Positions 1 through 9,719 of a stretch of 64,000 nucleotides of DNA are shown here, piece after piece. Within the stretch, counting starts at the first letter, position 1, and each line of letters opens with the position of its first letter. Origin of the DNA: Geosiphon pyriformis (Eukaryota; Glomeromycota; Glomeromycetes; Archaeosporales; Geosiphonaceae); the NCBI GenBank assembly GCA_016748015.1, contig JAAOMT010000128.1, positions 1,111,471-1,175,470 on the forward strand, given 5' to 3'. The position numbers were made by a program, and so were the translations under genes. The notes under the pieces are model-generated. The model ran no database searches. It saw only the letters and a list, made by a program, of their open reading frames with translations, and was not told where the DNA came from.

Positions 1-1
1 C

Positions 2-997
2 AAAGTGGAACAACCATTTAACCATATTGGAATCAACTTAGTTGGACTATTAACAATCACCAGCAGAGGCAACAGATATATTGCAGTAGCCATAGATTAT
101 TTTATGAAATGGCCAGAAGCAAAAGCCATTCAAAGAGCAGATGCGGAATCCATTGTGGAATTTGTTTATCAAAATTTAATCTGTCAACACAAATGTCCAA
201 AAAAACTATTATTAGATTAAAAAACTTATTTTGTGAATAGAACATTGGCAGAATTAAGCCAAAGATTTGGAATAAAAAGACCATTATTATTACTATACCA
301 TCTACAAACAAATGAACTAGTTAAAAGATTTAACAAAATATTGTGTAAAACCATTACCAAAATCAGCCAAGAAAACCAGAATGAATAGGATTTGATTATA
401 TCATCAGTATTATTTGCTTATTAGACAATAAAGCAAGACACTATATAAGCAACACTATTTAAATTAGTTTATAGTAGAACAACAACACTGCCAGTTGAGA
501 TAGAAGTCAACACTTATCCAACAAAACCAATAATTGAGGACAATTTTTAGGAAACATTGCTAAGAAGAACATATGACTTAATGGAAACACTAGAAAATAA
601 ATGGCAAAGAGCAGCTGATAACATCCAAAAGTCACAAGAAAAACAAAAAGAAAGACATAATAACAAACTACCAAATAAACCAGTTGAATTCAAGATTAGA
701 GACAAAGTACTTTTACATTATACCAAAGTGAAAAAACAATGGAGTAGAAAATTTGATCCCAAATAAGATGAACCATTTTACATTGAAGAAATTCTTGGAA
801 ATGGAGCTTATAAATTAAGATAGGACAACAAAATCTTAGCCAAAGCAGCACATAGTAATCGACTGAAACTATATTACCATATAGTGTTACTATCCACCAA
901 TAATATTCCACAATTAAGAATACAAAAGATACTAGTCCAACCAGATAAGACTCTATGAGATCTGGAACCAATCATAATCATTAGACCAAACACATAA
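2..997 (+). pseudogene. Integrase, catalytic core and GPY/F end (element A)
   Basis: This is a decayed C-terminal half of a Ty3/Gypsy integrase, the enzyme that joins element cDNA to host DNA. It starts inside the core, upstream of the first catalytic Asp region (GINLVG, where B has GIDLVR, so that Asp has become Asn). The DQGTHF motif of B is broken by a stop in place of Gln. The third acidic residue region reads NELVKRF where B has NRLVERF, so Glu has become Lys. The GPF module appears as DEPFYIEEIL after a TAA that replaces a Trp codon. At least six in-frame stops are visible, most at former TGG, CAA, CAG or CGA codons. No frameshift is needed to reach the final TAA at 995-997, so decay here is by point mutation. 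Confidence 0.88.
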
Positions 998-1058
998 AAT
1001 TGAACAATAAAAAAAAATATATAAAGACATAATAGATGCAACAAAAAACTTCAGAAAA

Positions 1059-1697
1059 ATGGAAATCACTGATAACATCCACTTATTAGCACAACAACTC
1101 TTCCAACTAATTCAACAACAGAATATGGAAATTACTATCAATCAACAAATTATTCGATACTGAGATACCAGAAAGAGATCCAAATACAAAGGTTAAAAGA
1201 AACCAGAAAACACTATCGACAAAATGGTTTTGAAAACAAAATTATCAATAGAAAAACCAATAAGTATCAACACATATCAAGAGTTAACCAAAGAAACTTG
1301 AAAATAATAGATACATGAATTTCCAAAAAACTTTTGTTATTTTCACTTGGGATGATACTTGAATATTCAGAACTTATACACGGATAAAACAAAACAATTA
1401 TTCGACACAACAATACTGCAACAATTAAAACAATTTGTGAAAAAGAACAATTTAACAACACAAGCAAGAGCCATCTATTGATTGCATGCTGGATTCCAAA
1501 ACAGACTGAAAATTCTACTTAATTCGAAAATGAACTCCATTACAGCTAACCAAATAGGAAAAATAACCAACACCCAATTTGAAAAATTACAAAACAAAAT
1601 AACTCAAGTAATTTTTAAAAAAGAAGTTCAAGAAATACTCCAAAATAAAGAATTAGAGTTAGAAGATTTGGGAAATTTTGATGGAGCTCAATATTAA
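1059..1697 (+). pseudogene. ORF3 remnant in env position (element A)
   Basis: This is a broken copy of the third ORF found between integrase and the 3' LTR in all these elements. It opens at ATG 1059 (MEITDNIHLLAQQLFQ) and ends at TAA 1695-1697, 14 bp before the LTR. The N-terminal pattern (QQLFQ..., ITINQQ) matches element B. The C-terminal pattern (IGKITNTQFEKLQNKITQVI) matches B and, more loosely, element C (IGKLTELKFQQF). I see no signal peptide or membrane segment, so it does not look like an envelope gene. Function is unknown. Stops and probable indels break the middle. Confidence 0.7.
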
Positions 1698-1711
1698 AAA
1701 GAAAAGAATAA

Positions 1712-2570
1712 TGTTACTCATAAAATATAGGAAGTATATTAGCATATAAATTGGCCAATTAGAAGTAGCCATAGTAAATGTGGAATTCCAGGATTCCTCT
1801 CAAGAGAAATTGCAGGATTCCAGGAATTTCAAGATTCTTGTACAAGAAATTGCAGGATTCCAGAATTTCAGGATTCCTCTCAAAAAGAATTACAAGATTC
1901 CAGAAATTCCAGAATTTTTGGTGTGAAAAATTGAGGAATTGAGGAATCTTAATTATGTATATATAGCAGTAGCATTAGAAATAGAAAGGACAGATCTCTC
2001 AAGTTTAGATTTGATCTAAACAACTTTCTCTTCACAAATATCAATAAATAATTATTTACTATCTCAATCTACTCTCTACTATCAACACTTTATGTTGATA
2101 GTAATTGATACTTGACCATACTAGAACAATAGCTCTTGATCATGACTATTGACAGGATATTAATATTTATTGCTTTGGCTTATTTTATTGTTTATTTTTT
2201 TTATTGTTTTTTATTTTTTTTATTTTACTAATTGATTGAAAATTAAGTGCTAAGTTATTGATGTTAAGAATAGCCTGGTAAAAGACCTAAAGAAAGGGTA
2301 TAGAAATTGAGAATTTAAGAATAGCTTACCAGAAGAGCATCCCTGCCAAATTACTGGTCACCAGGCTGAGAAAAAAATTTGATGGAATTGCAATTCTGAG
2401 AGGCTACTGAAAAGACAACAATTGAATCTCTGTCCATTATACAAAAGACTCCAATCAAAACTTTCAAATAAAACAACATCTTCAGATATTACCAACAATA
2501 TTATAATCAATTAAGCACCAAGTTATGGGTTTGTTATTTGATTTAAGACCCCAAATAATCAATTGTAACA
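1712..2570 (+). repeat. Type-1 LTR, 3' LTR of element A
   Basis: The LTR begins TGTTACTCATA and ends AATTGTAACA, matching the ends of the element B LTRs. U3 holds a repeat array (about 1788-1915), a TATATATAG box at 1958-1966 and AATAAA at 2043-2048. The U5 end (from about 2260) is clearly homologous to B. The block upstream of the TATA box is not. The right flank, CCAC, is LINE-alpha sequence. The matching target duplication would lie outside the window. Confidence 0.92.
1788..1966 (+). promoter_or_regulatory. U3 repeat array and TATA box, element A LTR
   Basis: A GGATTC/AGATTC core starts at 1791, 1815, 1832, 1855, 1871 and 1895. Alternate copies are 39-41 bp apart, giving about three units of a 40-bp repeat rich in CAGGATTCCAGGAATTTC-like short palindromes. 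The array ends about 45 bp before TATATATAG (1958-1966), which is the expected enhancer position. Binding of a factor is an inference. Confidence 0.65.
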
Positions 2571-5509
2571 CCACACTGGGATAATGTTTATTATAGAGGC
2601 ATTTGTGAACAGCAACAGGTAGTCTATAATATAAAGCTTTCATAAAATAGAAATAGTAGCCAGCAGAAGGGTGACTCGTAAAACCAGCAGTCATGTAAGA
2701 ATCAGAATGCCAAACAAGAGACGATTTAAACCAATTAATATCTGTAAGCAGATGACTGTCCACAATTTTGGCACCAGATCCTAATTTCCAGCATGCACAA
2801 TGGATAGACCAAAAAATATCATGAACAAAGTGTCTAGAGTTTCCAGAAACAATACTGCTATTAGCCAAAACAAAACATTCCTTGAGCCAGGAAGAAGGAG
2901 CTGGCCTGAATGGGAAAAGACATCAGCAAGCAAGTTAGCTTGATCATTACCCAAAACACCTGAATGTCCTTTAACCTTATACCAGCCAACATTCAAATTC
3001 CTCTTATGAATAATACTAGCAATGTGTTGACATTCAACTCAATATTTGTTCCAAAAATCCAGAACCAACAACAATAATTCAAATTTACATGCATCCAAAA
3101 CAGCTTGGCTGTCAGAAAATAGACAGACTAAACTCGAACTAAGCACACACTCAAGAGCCAACACAATGGCTTGAAGCTCCACCAGTGTAGAAGACACTAT
3201 GTTAGTCATTTCCATTCCAAGACCTATGTTAATGTTCTTAAAGAATGCAGCAGCACCAGCTTTCATATTAACACTTCCCAAGCTACAAAAAAAACCATCT
3301 GTGTACACAGAAAAGCCAGAGGCACCAATGCCAGACAACCAATCACATACTGACCTAAACTCATGAGATTCAAGAATGTTTTCAGCAGCAGCAACATTTG
3401 GAAGGAGAAATTTGACATTAAAAAAACCAGAATCATAGAGATACCAAATGGCAGTAACAACCAAACAGGAACAGAACCACATGGATCAAGTTTTTTCCAC
3501 TACTTAAAAGTCTTCCAGTCAAAAACAGCACCATTCTGGCACCAAAACTGCTTAACAAAAGCAATTCCATAATGATGAAGGAAGGAAAAGCACTTGAAAT
3601 ACATTGACTCACCAAAGATACCAGACAAAAAAGTTCTATGTTAGAAGTGAAAAGCATTATACACAAGATTACCCAAAGACAAACCAGAGCCGAGAAAGAC
3701 CCAAACCACACCCACCAAGAAGTTGTTCAAAAAATTAACACTAATGTAAACTGGAGAACACAAGGAATACACAGGACACCAACTCAAGACCTGTAAGTCA
3801 TGTGACCTATGTGTAAACAATTGGTCCAAAATTCCAACAGAGTTAGTAAAGCATACTACAGCAACAACCTTGCCTTCAGCTTGAACTTGTTTAAAAGTCT
3901 TTAAGCCATAGAATGAAGAGTAGTACAAGATATTATTAAGAAAGTTCAGAGGCAGACCCAATTTCAATTTCAGGCCCTTCCAAATTAAAACATCCCACTT
4001 TTGGCACACACTAGCAGAAATGAAGCTAAACTGGTTTCTGTAATCAACAATAAGATAAAGAACTACTAAAACCAAGTAAGAAAACTGTTTGTCTGAAATT
4101 GCTTTCCTCAGAACAAGATTGGCAAAAAATCAAACATCCAAATGTGCTTTGGCCAAGCTAGGCTTAAACAACTTATCAGAAGAAAAAAAAATACCCAGAT
4201 ATTGGTGAGACACATCTTTTTTGGTGATAGAAATAGGAGCACTACTGACAAATAAAAAAAGAGCTGCTACCCTGCAATTAATCAGGATTACTACAGTCTT
4301 GTCAGTGTTGATTAAGATATTATTCATCTTGAAAAATTCACTGGCAACATTGAGAATGTGTTGTGTAGCTGTCTGACTAGAACCAACTCATATAGTGTAC
4401 TTGCAGCAAGAAAAAAAGTCAAACCATTCTGGAAATTTATGTGACCAGTTTTGGCAACATAATATGAATTCATCCTATAGCCACATACTGCCTCTTGTCT
4501 CTTTACTTTACACAGCAATGTGTCATAAAAAATACACCAAAGGAAAGGTGAAAACACTTCTTTTTGATTTAAGCCATCATGAATACTGTAACCATTAGTC
4601 AACCCAAAATCAGTCATCATTCTATTCATGTGACTATTGTAAATACTCCCAAAAAATTTTATGAATCTACTGCACATTTTGATTCTGACCAAACTTTTTC
4701 TCAGATGTTCCCAACCAACTAAATCATATGCTTTTCTCATGTCTTATAAAACTAGCCAAAGTTCACAATTCTTTTCCAAAGCATCTTTGACCACTGAACC
4801 AATAGCAAAAATAGAAGACTGTATCATTGTACCTTTAAAAACTGAGAAGTTGTTATTACAAAGAACATCATACTTACTACACGCCACAAAGATCCTATTA
4901 GAGAGAATCTTAGAAAGAATTTTGTGGGCAGTTTCAATCAGTGCTATGGGTTAGGTATTTATAAAAACTCCCTCCTAGTCATAGGGTTTAGGAATTATAG
5001 ACATCCAGGCCTCCTTTCAAGGACCCAGAACAGATTCACAAATCAAACAAGAGTTTAAAAGCAAATCCAGAACAGACTTGTCACAATGCTTCCATAGCTT
5101 ATTTGTAATACCAGAAAGGCCAGCAGCTTTATTATAAGGCAAATTTAAAGCCACACCAAGAAATTCATCCACCTCAATTGGGTGCATCACATTCGAAAAG
5201 ACATTATCGAAAACATGCTTTAAGAGTTGAAATTGGTGAAGCCATTTATCTGAAATGTTGTTAATCACTACACGCTTTTTGGTCCAGCCCTTCATAATAC
5301 TATTGACGTGAAATTTAACCAAACCAGGCTCTAAAATGAGGTTCTCATTCACAATCAGATGATCCAATGTAACTTTGCAAAACAGCTGCTTAAGTACACT
5401 TCTAATGGTTTGGCCTTTATTTAACTCAAAGTTTTCTATTCTTTTGTCAATTACTAGTCTGATTTGAGAGCTTTTAGCATGTTTTGAATCCATTATCTTA
5501 AGAGAACAA
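2571..5509 (-). pseudogene. LINE-alpha ORF2: RT, RNase H and C-terminal region
   Basis: This piece encodes the reverse transcriptase and RNase H part of LINE ORF2. Reading on the minus strand, the RT entry motif LPYNKAAGLSGITNKLWKH lies near 5150-5080, followed by MRKAYDLVGWEHLR and MTDFGLTNGYSIHDGLNQ. The usual FVDDT active site is destroyed (about 4440-4380). An RNase H domain follows, with VYTDG, an ELQAI Glu and FSDSQA, then GWYKVKGHSGVLGNDQA around 2990-2930, which supplies the late His/Asp region. Several frameshifts and stops split it. It ends where element A inserted. The junction to the 6920 piece is repaired exactly by removing 5510-6919 and one target copy. Confidence 0.85.
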
Positions 5510-6919
5510 TGTTACCAGTAGTTTTTGTTGGTATTAAAGAACATTTCTTAGCTCAACTGGTAATACACATTATCATAATTATGCTATGAACTATAGTATA
5601 TCATGGGTGTATAGACTATTTTAATAAGTAAAAAAGCAAAAGAGATATGTAATAAGGTTATTAAAAATGAAAAAAAGTATTGTTATTATCATTTGTTTTT
5701 AGGCAAGAACCAGTCTTAAGTATTTGAAAAGAGAAAAAAAGAAGTCTCATCTCTTTATAAGTATTTGAAATGCAACCAGCAACAAGGAGAGAAACCAACT
5801 ACTCAAAGAAATACATAACCAGAATTTTTTTAATTAGTTGTCGAAAGGGTGTGGTGTTTAAATGCCTGCTTTGAAAACAAAGTTATAGGAATTATAAAAG
5901 GAATTATGAAAGTCAAACATAACTGAAATAGATTTTGCTTAAACTTTTTATTGTTGAAACTACTTTTTAACAATGTGATACTTTATTACTTATTTTTATA
6001 TTTAACAACTTGTTTGGTGAAACAAAATTTAATGTAAAATGGTGATAACACATGATTTGAAAGATTAGAAGTAATAGAAAGCTTGATAATATTGTTAACA
6101 AATAAATAAGAAATTATAAATAACATGATTCCAAATGGTGATAAGGAATATGAAAAGACATACTTAAAATTGTAATAACAAGTATTTAGAGCATAGAAAG
6201 AAGAAAAAAGAGAGTGAAAGGTAGAGGAAAAAACCAACTGCTTACTATAAAACTATAGCAAAGAGTTGGCTCAGTATTAAACTGATACTTTCCTAAGCTA
6301 ACAGAGAAGCTGTATATATAATTAAATTACATCAGATTTACATACTATATTAAAACTATTTAAAATACATCAATTATTTAAATATATTAATTTAATCAAT
6401 TTATGATAAGCTTACTTGGCATATTATTTCTCAGAGCTAGTGATTTTTAGATGATCAGATTTAGATGGCTGAATTTAGAACATTAATTGTAAATCAATGA
6501 TACCAATTGTGATTATGATCAATGTAATCAGAAGTAGATCAATTGATTACATTTCTTGGTAACTACTTTTAACTATTGATCACAGATCTGGAATGTTAGA
6601 TTGTTTTAATAAGGGCATATAAGAATTTTGGAGCATAACAAAACCTGTTGTTATCTGATTACATGTATCAATCATTCATTTCCATTGGTGTTTCTTAGTT
6701 TGCCAAGATTTCTTTGTATCCAACTTAGTTAAACTATTGGATTGTGCCATATTTCTTTGTTGTAATTTAATTGATTGCTAATCATTTATTTTCAGATTGC
6801 CAGCTGATTTTGTTAATTAAGTGCGATAATGTAGGTCTTTTTCACATAATTTTGATGTTAATTTCTATTGTATGTGTTGTAATTTTTGCATTGAAAAGTG
6901 TGAAAATCTTCCAGTAATA
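5510..6919. repeat. Solo LTR-like insertion of a third family
   Basis: This 1.4-kb AT-rich non-coding insertion interrupts LINE-alpha ORF2. It begins TGTTACCAGTAG, the same first bases as the type-2 LTRs, and ends CCAGTAATA, which is one C-to-T step from CCAGTAACA. ACAA occurs on both sides (5506-5509 and 6920-6923). Removing the insertion and one copy restores the LINE frame relative to LINE-beta. The interior does not resemble the type-1 or type-2 LTRs, apart from a TATATATAATT stretch near 6312. A degraded non-autonomous element is an alternative to a solo LTR. Confidence 0.65.
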
Positions 6920-7887
6920 ACAATAAGACTTTTTAATCTTTGCTAAAGCCAATCTAATAACATCAAAATGAGATTTCAAAAGAAAAAAAGATTTGATAGC
7001 AGAAGTATTAACAGAATCTAAAAACACCCAAACATTTAACAGAGAGACAAATTCATCAGATAACACAGAATGTGAAGCCTTTACCAACTTAAAAACCAAA
7101 AGTTCTAATCTATAATAGTGAAAAAAACACTTGGTAAAGCCACCATCAAAATTCTTAGACCAGGTTTTCAAGAAAACTTCACTTGCTGAAAAACAAATGG
7201 CTTTGTGAACAATGCTTTACATGCCATTCAGATCAGCAAACAATAACAATTAGCAAATACATCAGAAAACATGGCGAGATTATCATGAGATGCAATTCTA
7301 TACTACTTCCATTTAACCTCATCAGCATGTTTGACATTAAATCTCTACTTGTCTTTGTTGGCTTAAACATGAATGGCTTTCAAGACAGGATCCAAAATTC
7401 CAGCAAGACCAATTGTAATTTGAACAGAACTATGATTAGTGCTAAAAAACTTATCCACATCCACAACTTGCCCATTTACTAAAGCATTACTCAAACTTTA
7501 TGAAACAAAAATGTAATCAATAGTCCTTTCAACACCTCTGAAATTCCTCCAAATAGAAGTCCTAATGTAAGAACTATTGATTAATGTATTGACCAGATTT
7601 AGATCTACACATTTACTAAAGCTAGAGCTATGTTTGTTTCTGTCCTCATTGAAATCACCACCTAATATAACAAAAATACTCTCATTATAAGCTCTGGCTA
7701 TAAAGGAATTAACAAAACCAGCCTAGATTATATGCCTATCCAAAGAAGCCTCTGTATATAAACCCAACACAAAAACAGATTGTTTGTTTTTGAAAAGCAA
7801 ACAGATCATCAAAAGTCTACCCAGAATCTCAGAGATTTTTGAAACATGTTTGGTTAAACTTTTATTTATGATTAAAGTGACGCCCAC
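6920..7887 (-). pseudogene. LINE-alpha ORF2: endonuclease second half to RT start
   Basis: On the minus strand this piece carries the second half of the APE-like endonuclease, which nicks target DNA to prime reverse transcription. Visible motifs are LGLYTEAS (consensus YAG in LINE-2), GGDFNED near 7660-7640 and ERTIDYIFVS near 7530-7500. A linker follows and runs into LALAKIKKSY at 6950-6925, where the 5510-6919 insertion cuts it. In-frame stops replace conserved residues. The upstream edge is the CCAC target duplication of element C (7884-7887). Confidence 0.85.
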
Positions 7888-8858
7888 TGTTACCAGAGGT
7901 TTTTGGTCTCTTTTCTTAAATGTTGTTAATGTCTGTTTGTTGTAAATTCATGTTTTCTAAAAGTAGTTGAACCTCTAATAACTGAATTTATCTTCAAATT
8001 ATCTCCTATAATTTAAACTGCTAGACTTATGAATGGAATGGCCAATTCTGTGCCAGTTACTTTGTGTAGTTACATTGTAGTAAACGTCAACTCTTTTCTA
8101 GAAATTGCTCTTCTGGAAGCTCCCTAAAATGTGTAGTTACTTTACTGTGAAAGTCAACTTTTTTACAGAAATCTCATCTGTAGACTACCCTAATGATTGT
8201 AATAAGAAAAAAAAAGAAATATAAAAGAAATATAAAAGAAATAGAATTTTGTCAAGGAAATCATTTTCTATTCAGGCCTGGAGTCACTAACAGCTTATTG
8301 AAATTGGTAGCTAATCAATTTCAAAAACGTTAGTTGTGTTTGAGGGAATTTCAAGTGTAATAATTTTGAAGATTTGGTTTTCAAATATTTAATTTTTATT
8401 TGATTTTGTAAAAAGTGATTTGTTTCAATTAAGATATCTAAAATAAGATACTATGATAAGATATGGGAAGGATACATTTTCTTGAAGAGAGAAGCACTTC
8501 TTTTATGCAACTTGTTGTAGTACTATTCTTGAACTTGCACTTTTCTTTTTTTTTCAATTTGGGTGAACTAAAGATATATTTTGGTGAATTTACAAGTTAT
8601 TTCACTGAACTATTGATTATTTCGGCAAATTTTCATTAATTTTAGCGAATTTTGACTATGTTAAATGGTTCAGAGTATTGTGTAATTTGATCATCTTAAT
8701 TTCTAGAGTACAAATCGGATTATTGATTGAGTAATAATATTTGATAATTTGATTAAATAATAAGTGATAATCGAAATGATAATGATATATGCTGATTAAT
8801 AATAGGAATTATAAGGGTAATTTCATGCTAATTAATAGCTAAAATTCTACTGGTAACA
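7888..8858 (-). repeat. Type-2 LTR, 3' LTR of element C
   Basis: In plus-strand reading it runs from TGTTACCAGAGG to CTACTGGTAACA, so on the minus strand it starts TGTTACCAGTAG and ends CCTCTGGTAACA. U3 holds five palindromic motifs at 8559, 8580, 8601, 8621 and 8641 (spacing 21, 21, 20, 20). The TATA position reads CATAAAAG on the minus strand (8509-8516), one base off the consensus TATAAAAG. It is about 80 bp longer than the partner LTR because the partner has a deletion near its U3 start. The first 20 bases encode the end of ORF3. Confidence 0.93.
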
Positions 8859-9546
8859 TAATCTCTTCCTCAAGACTGAGCTCCATCGAAGTCCAAGTAT
8901 TATCTGGGATGTTAAGATAGTGGTCCACAATAATTGAAGTGATCTGGTCTGAAAATTGTTGAAATTTCAGTTCTGTGAGTTTTCCAATATATTGAATCTT
9001 TATTGGATAGAGTATTGGATTTTGTAGAACGTTTTCACAAGTATTGAATAAATTATAGAGTCTAGATGCTGCTCTAAGTTTGTAGTGAGTGTTTGTTGGT
9101 CCAGCTGCTGTCTTGAATTCATTGTGAATTTGTTTTTGTATAGTCTCAGGAGTGATGTTGGTTGCTTCAAGTTCCAGTTTTCGTTTATAAAGTGTTTTTC
9201 CAATATGAAAATATCTATATATAAAAGTATGTTTATTGTTCTGTCCATTAAAGAGTAGTAGAAGTTTTTGTTGCATTGTGGCATTTGGTGGAATGTCAAT
9301 AGGGGCAATTGAAAGTTTTTCTTCTAATGCTTGCTTCAAAAGTTCTGGTAATCTATTTCCAGAGTGACCTCTTGTCTTTCTTCTATAAGGGTGATAGTTC
9401 TGAGAATTATTTACTATTGGGGCTGTGGTTTCTTTCTGAATGTAATTAATTTGACTTCCATTAATCGTTATAGACAAGTCAAGAAGTGTTTTTAAAGTTA
9501 ACATTAATTTTTGGGATATTTTTTGAATATTTTGGGGAATAATCAT
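8839..9546 (-). CDS. ORF3, intact 235-codon gene in env position (element C)
   Basis: This is an uninterrupted ORF of 235 codons that opens with a real ATG (9546) after integrase ends at 9720. It is the only full-length gene in the window without a stop or frameshift. It starts MIIPQNIQKISQKLM, is rich in Leu, Gln, Asn and Thr, has a basic patch (YRRKTRGHSGNR) and ends MLPVEF. I see no signal peptide, membrane helix, Cys cluster or known catalytic motif, and I do not recognise the family. Counterparts stand in the same place in A (1059-1697), B (28939-29574) and D (51593-52278), with shared patterns in the N-terminal third and in the IGKLTELKFQQF region. Its stop codon lies 20 bases inside the LTR. 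A structural or accessory protein is a guess only. Confidence 0.75.
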   Translation of the reverse strand: MIIPQNIQKISQKLMLTLKTLLDLSITINGSQINYIQKETTAPIVNNSQNYHPYRRKTRGHSGNRLPELLKQALEEKLSIAPIDIPPNATMQQKLLLLFNGQNNKHTFIYRYFHIGKTLYKRKLELEATNITPETIQKQIHNEFKTAAGPTNTHYKLRAASRLYNLFNTCENVLQNPILYPIKIQYIGKLTELKFQQFSDQITSIIVDHYLNIPDNTWTSMELSLEEEIMLPVEF

Positions 9547-9719
9547 GATAAAAATGACTAATTAATAACAAAGTTTGAAAAGAATAAAGAAAATTATTTT
9601 TGAGTATAGAGTTTTTATTTGTTTTTGGGTTTTAAATGTTTCTTTATAATTATTTACTATTTTGTTTTTGATTTATGTTTTGTGGTTTATATAAAAAAAT
9701 ATTGTAAAATTATGTTGAA

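Larger units (their letters stand above)
1..2570 (+). mobile_element. Element A: 3' part of a type-1 Ty3/Gypsy retrotransposon
   Basis: This is the 3' end of a type-1 Ty3/Gypsy element whose 5' part lies outside the window. It holds the end of integrase, an ORF3 remnant and the 3' LTR. It aligns by eye with element B (20314-30470) through integrase, ORF3 and the LTR ends. It sits inside LINE-alpha: just after the LTR the sequence continues, on the minus strand, as the LINE segment that precedes the zinc-finger-like region. Many stops relative to B show it is older or more decayed. Confidence 0.9.

Noticed and set aside
3171-3353. Short open frames on the plus strand within LINE-alpha (also 4395-4954 and 7183-7482)
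   Set aside because: They are antisense shadows of ORF2 domains that are recognisable on the minus strand.
6842-6919. Coding continuation of the LINE frame past KKSY
   Set aside because: LINE-beta diverges exactly here, and the ACAA duplication marks the edge of an insertion.
8839-9546. An envelope gene
   Set aside because: The position fits, but there is no signal peptide, membrane segment or Cys pattern of a surface glycoprotein.
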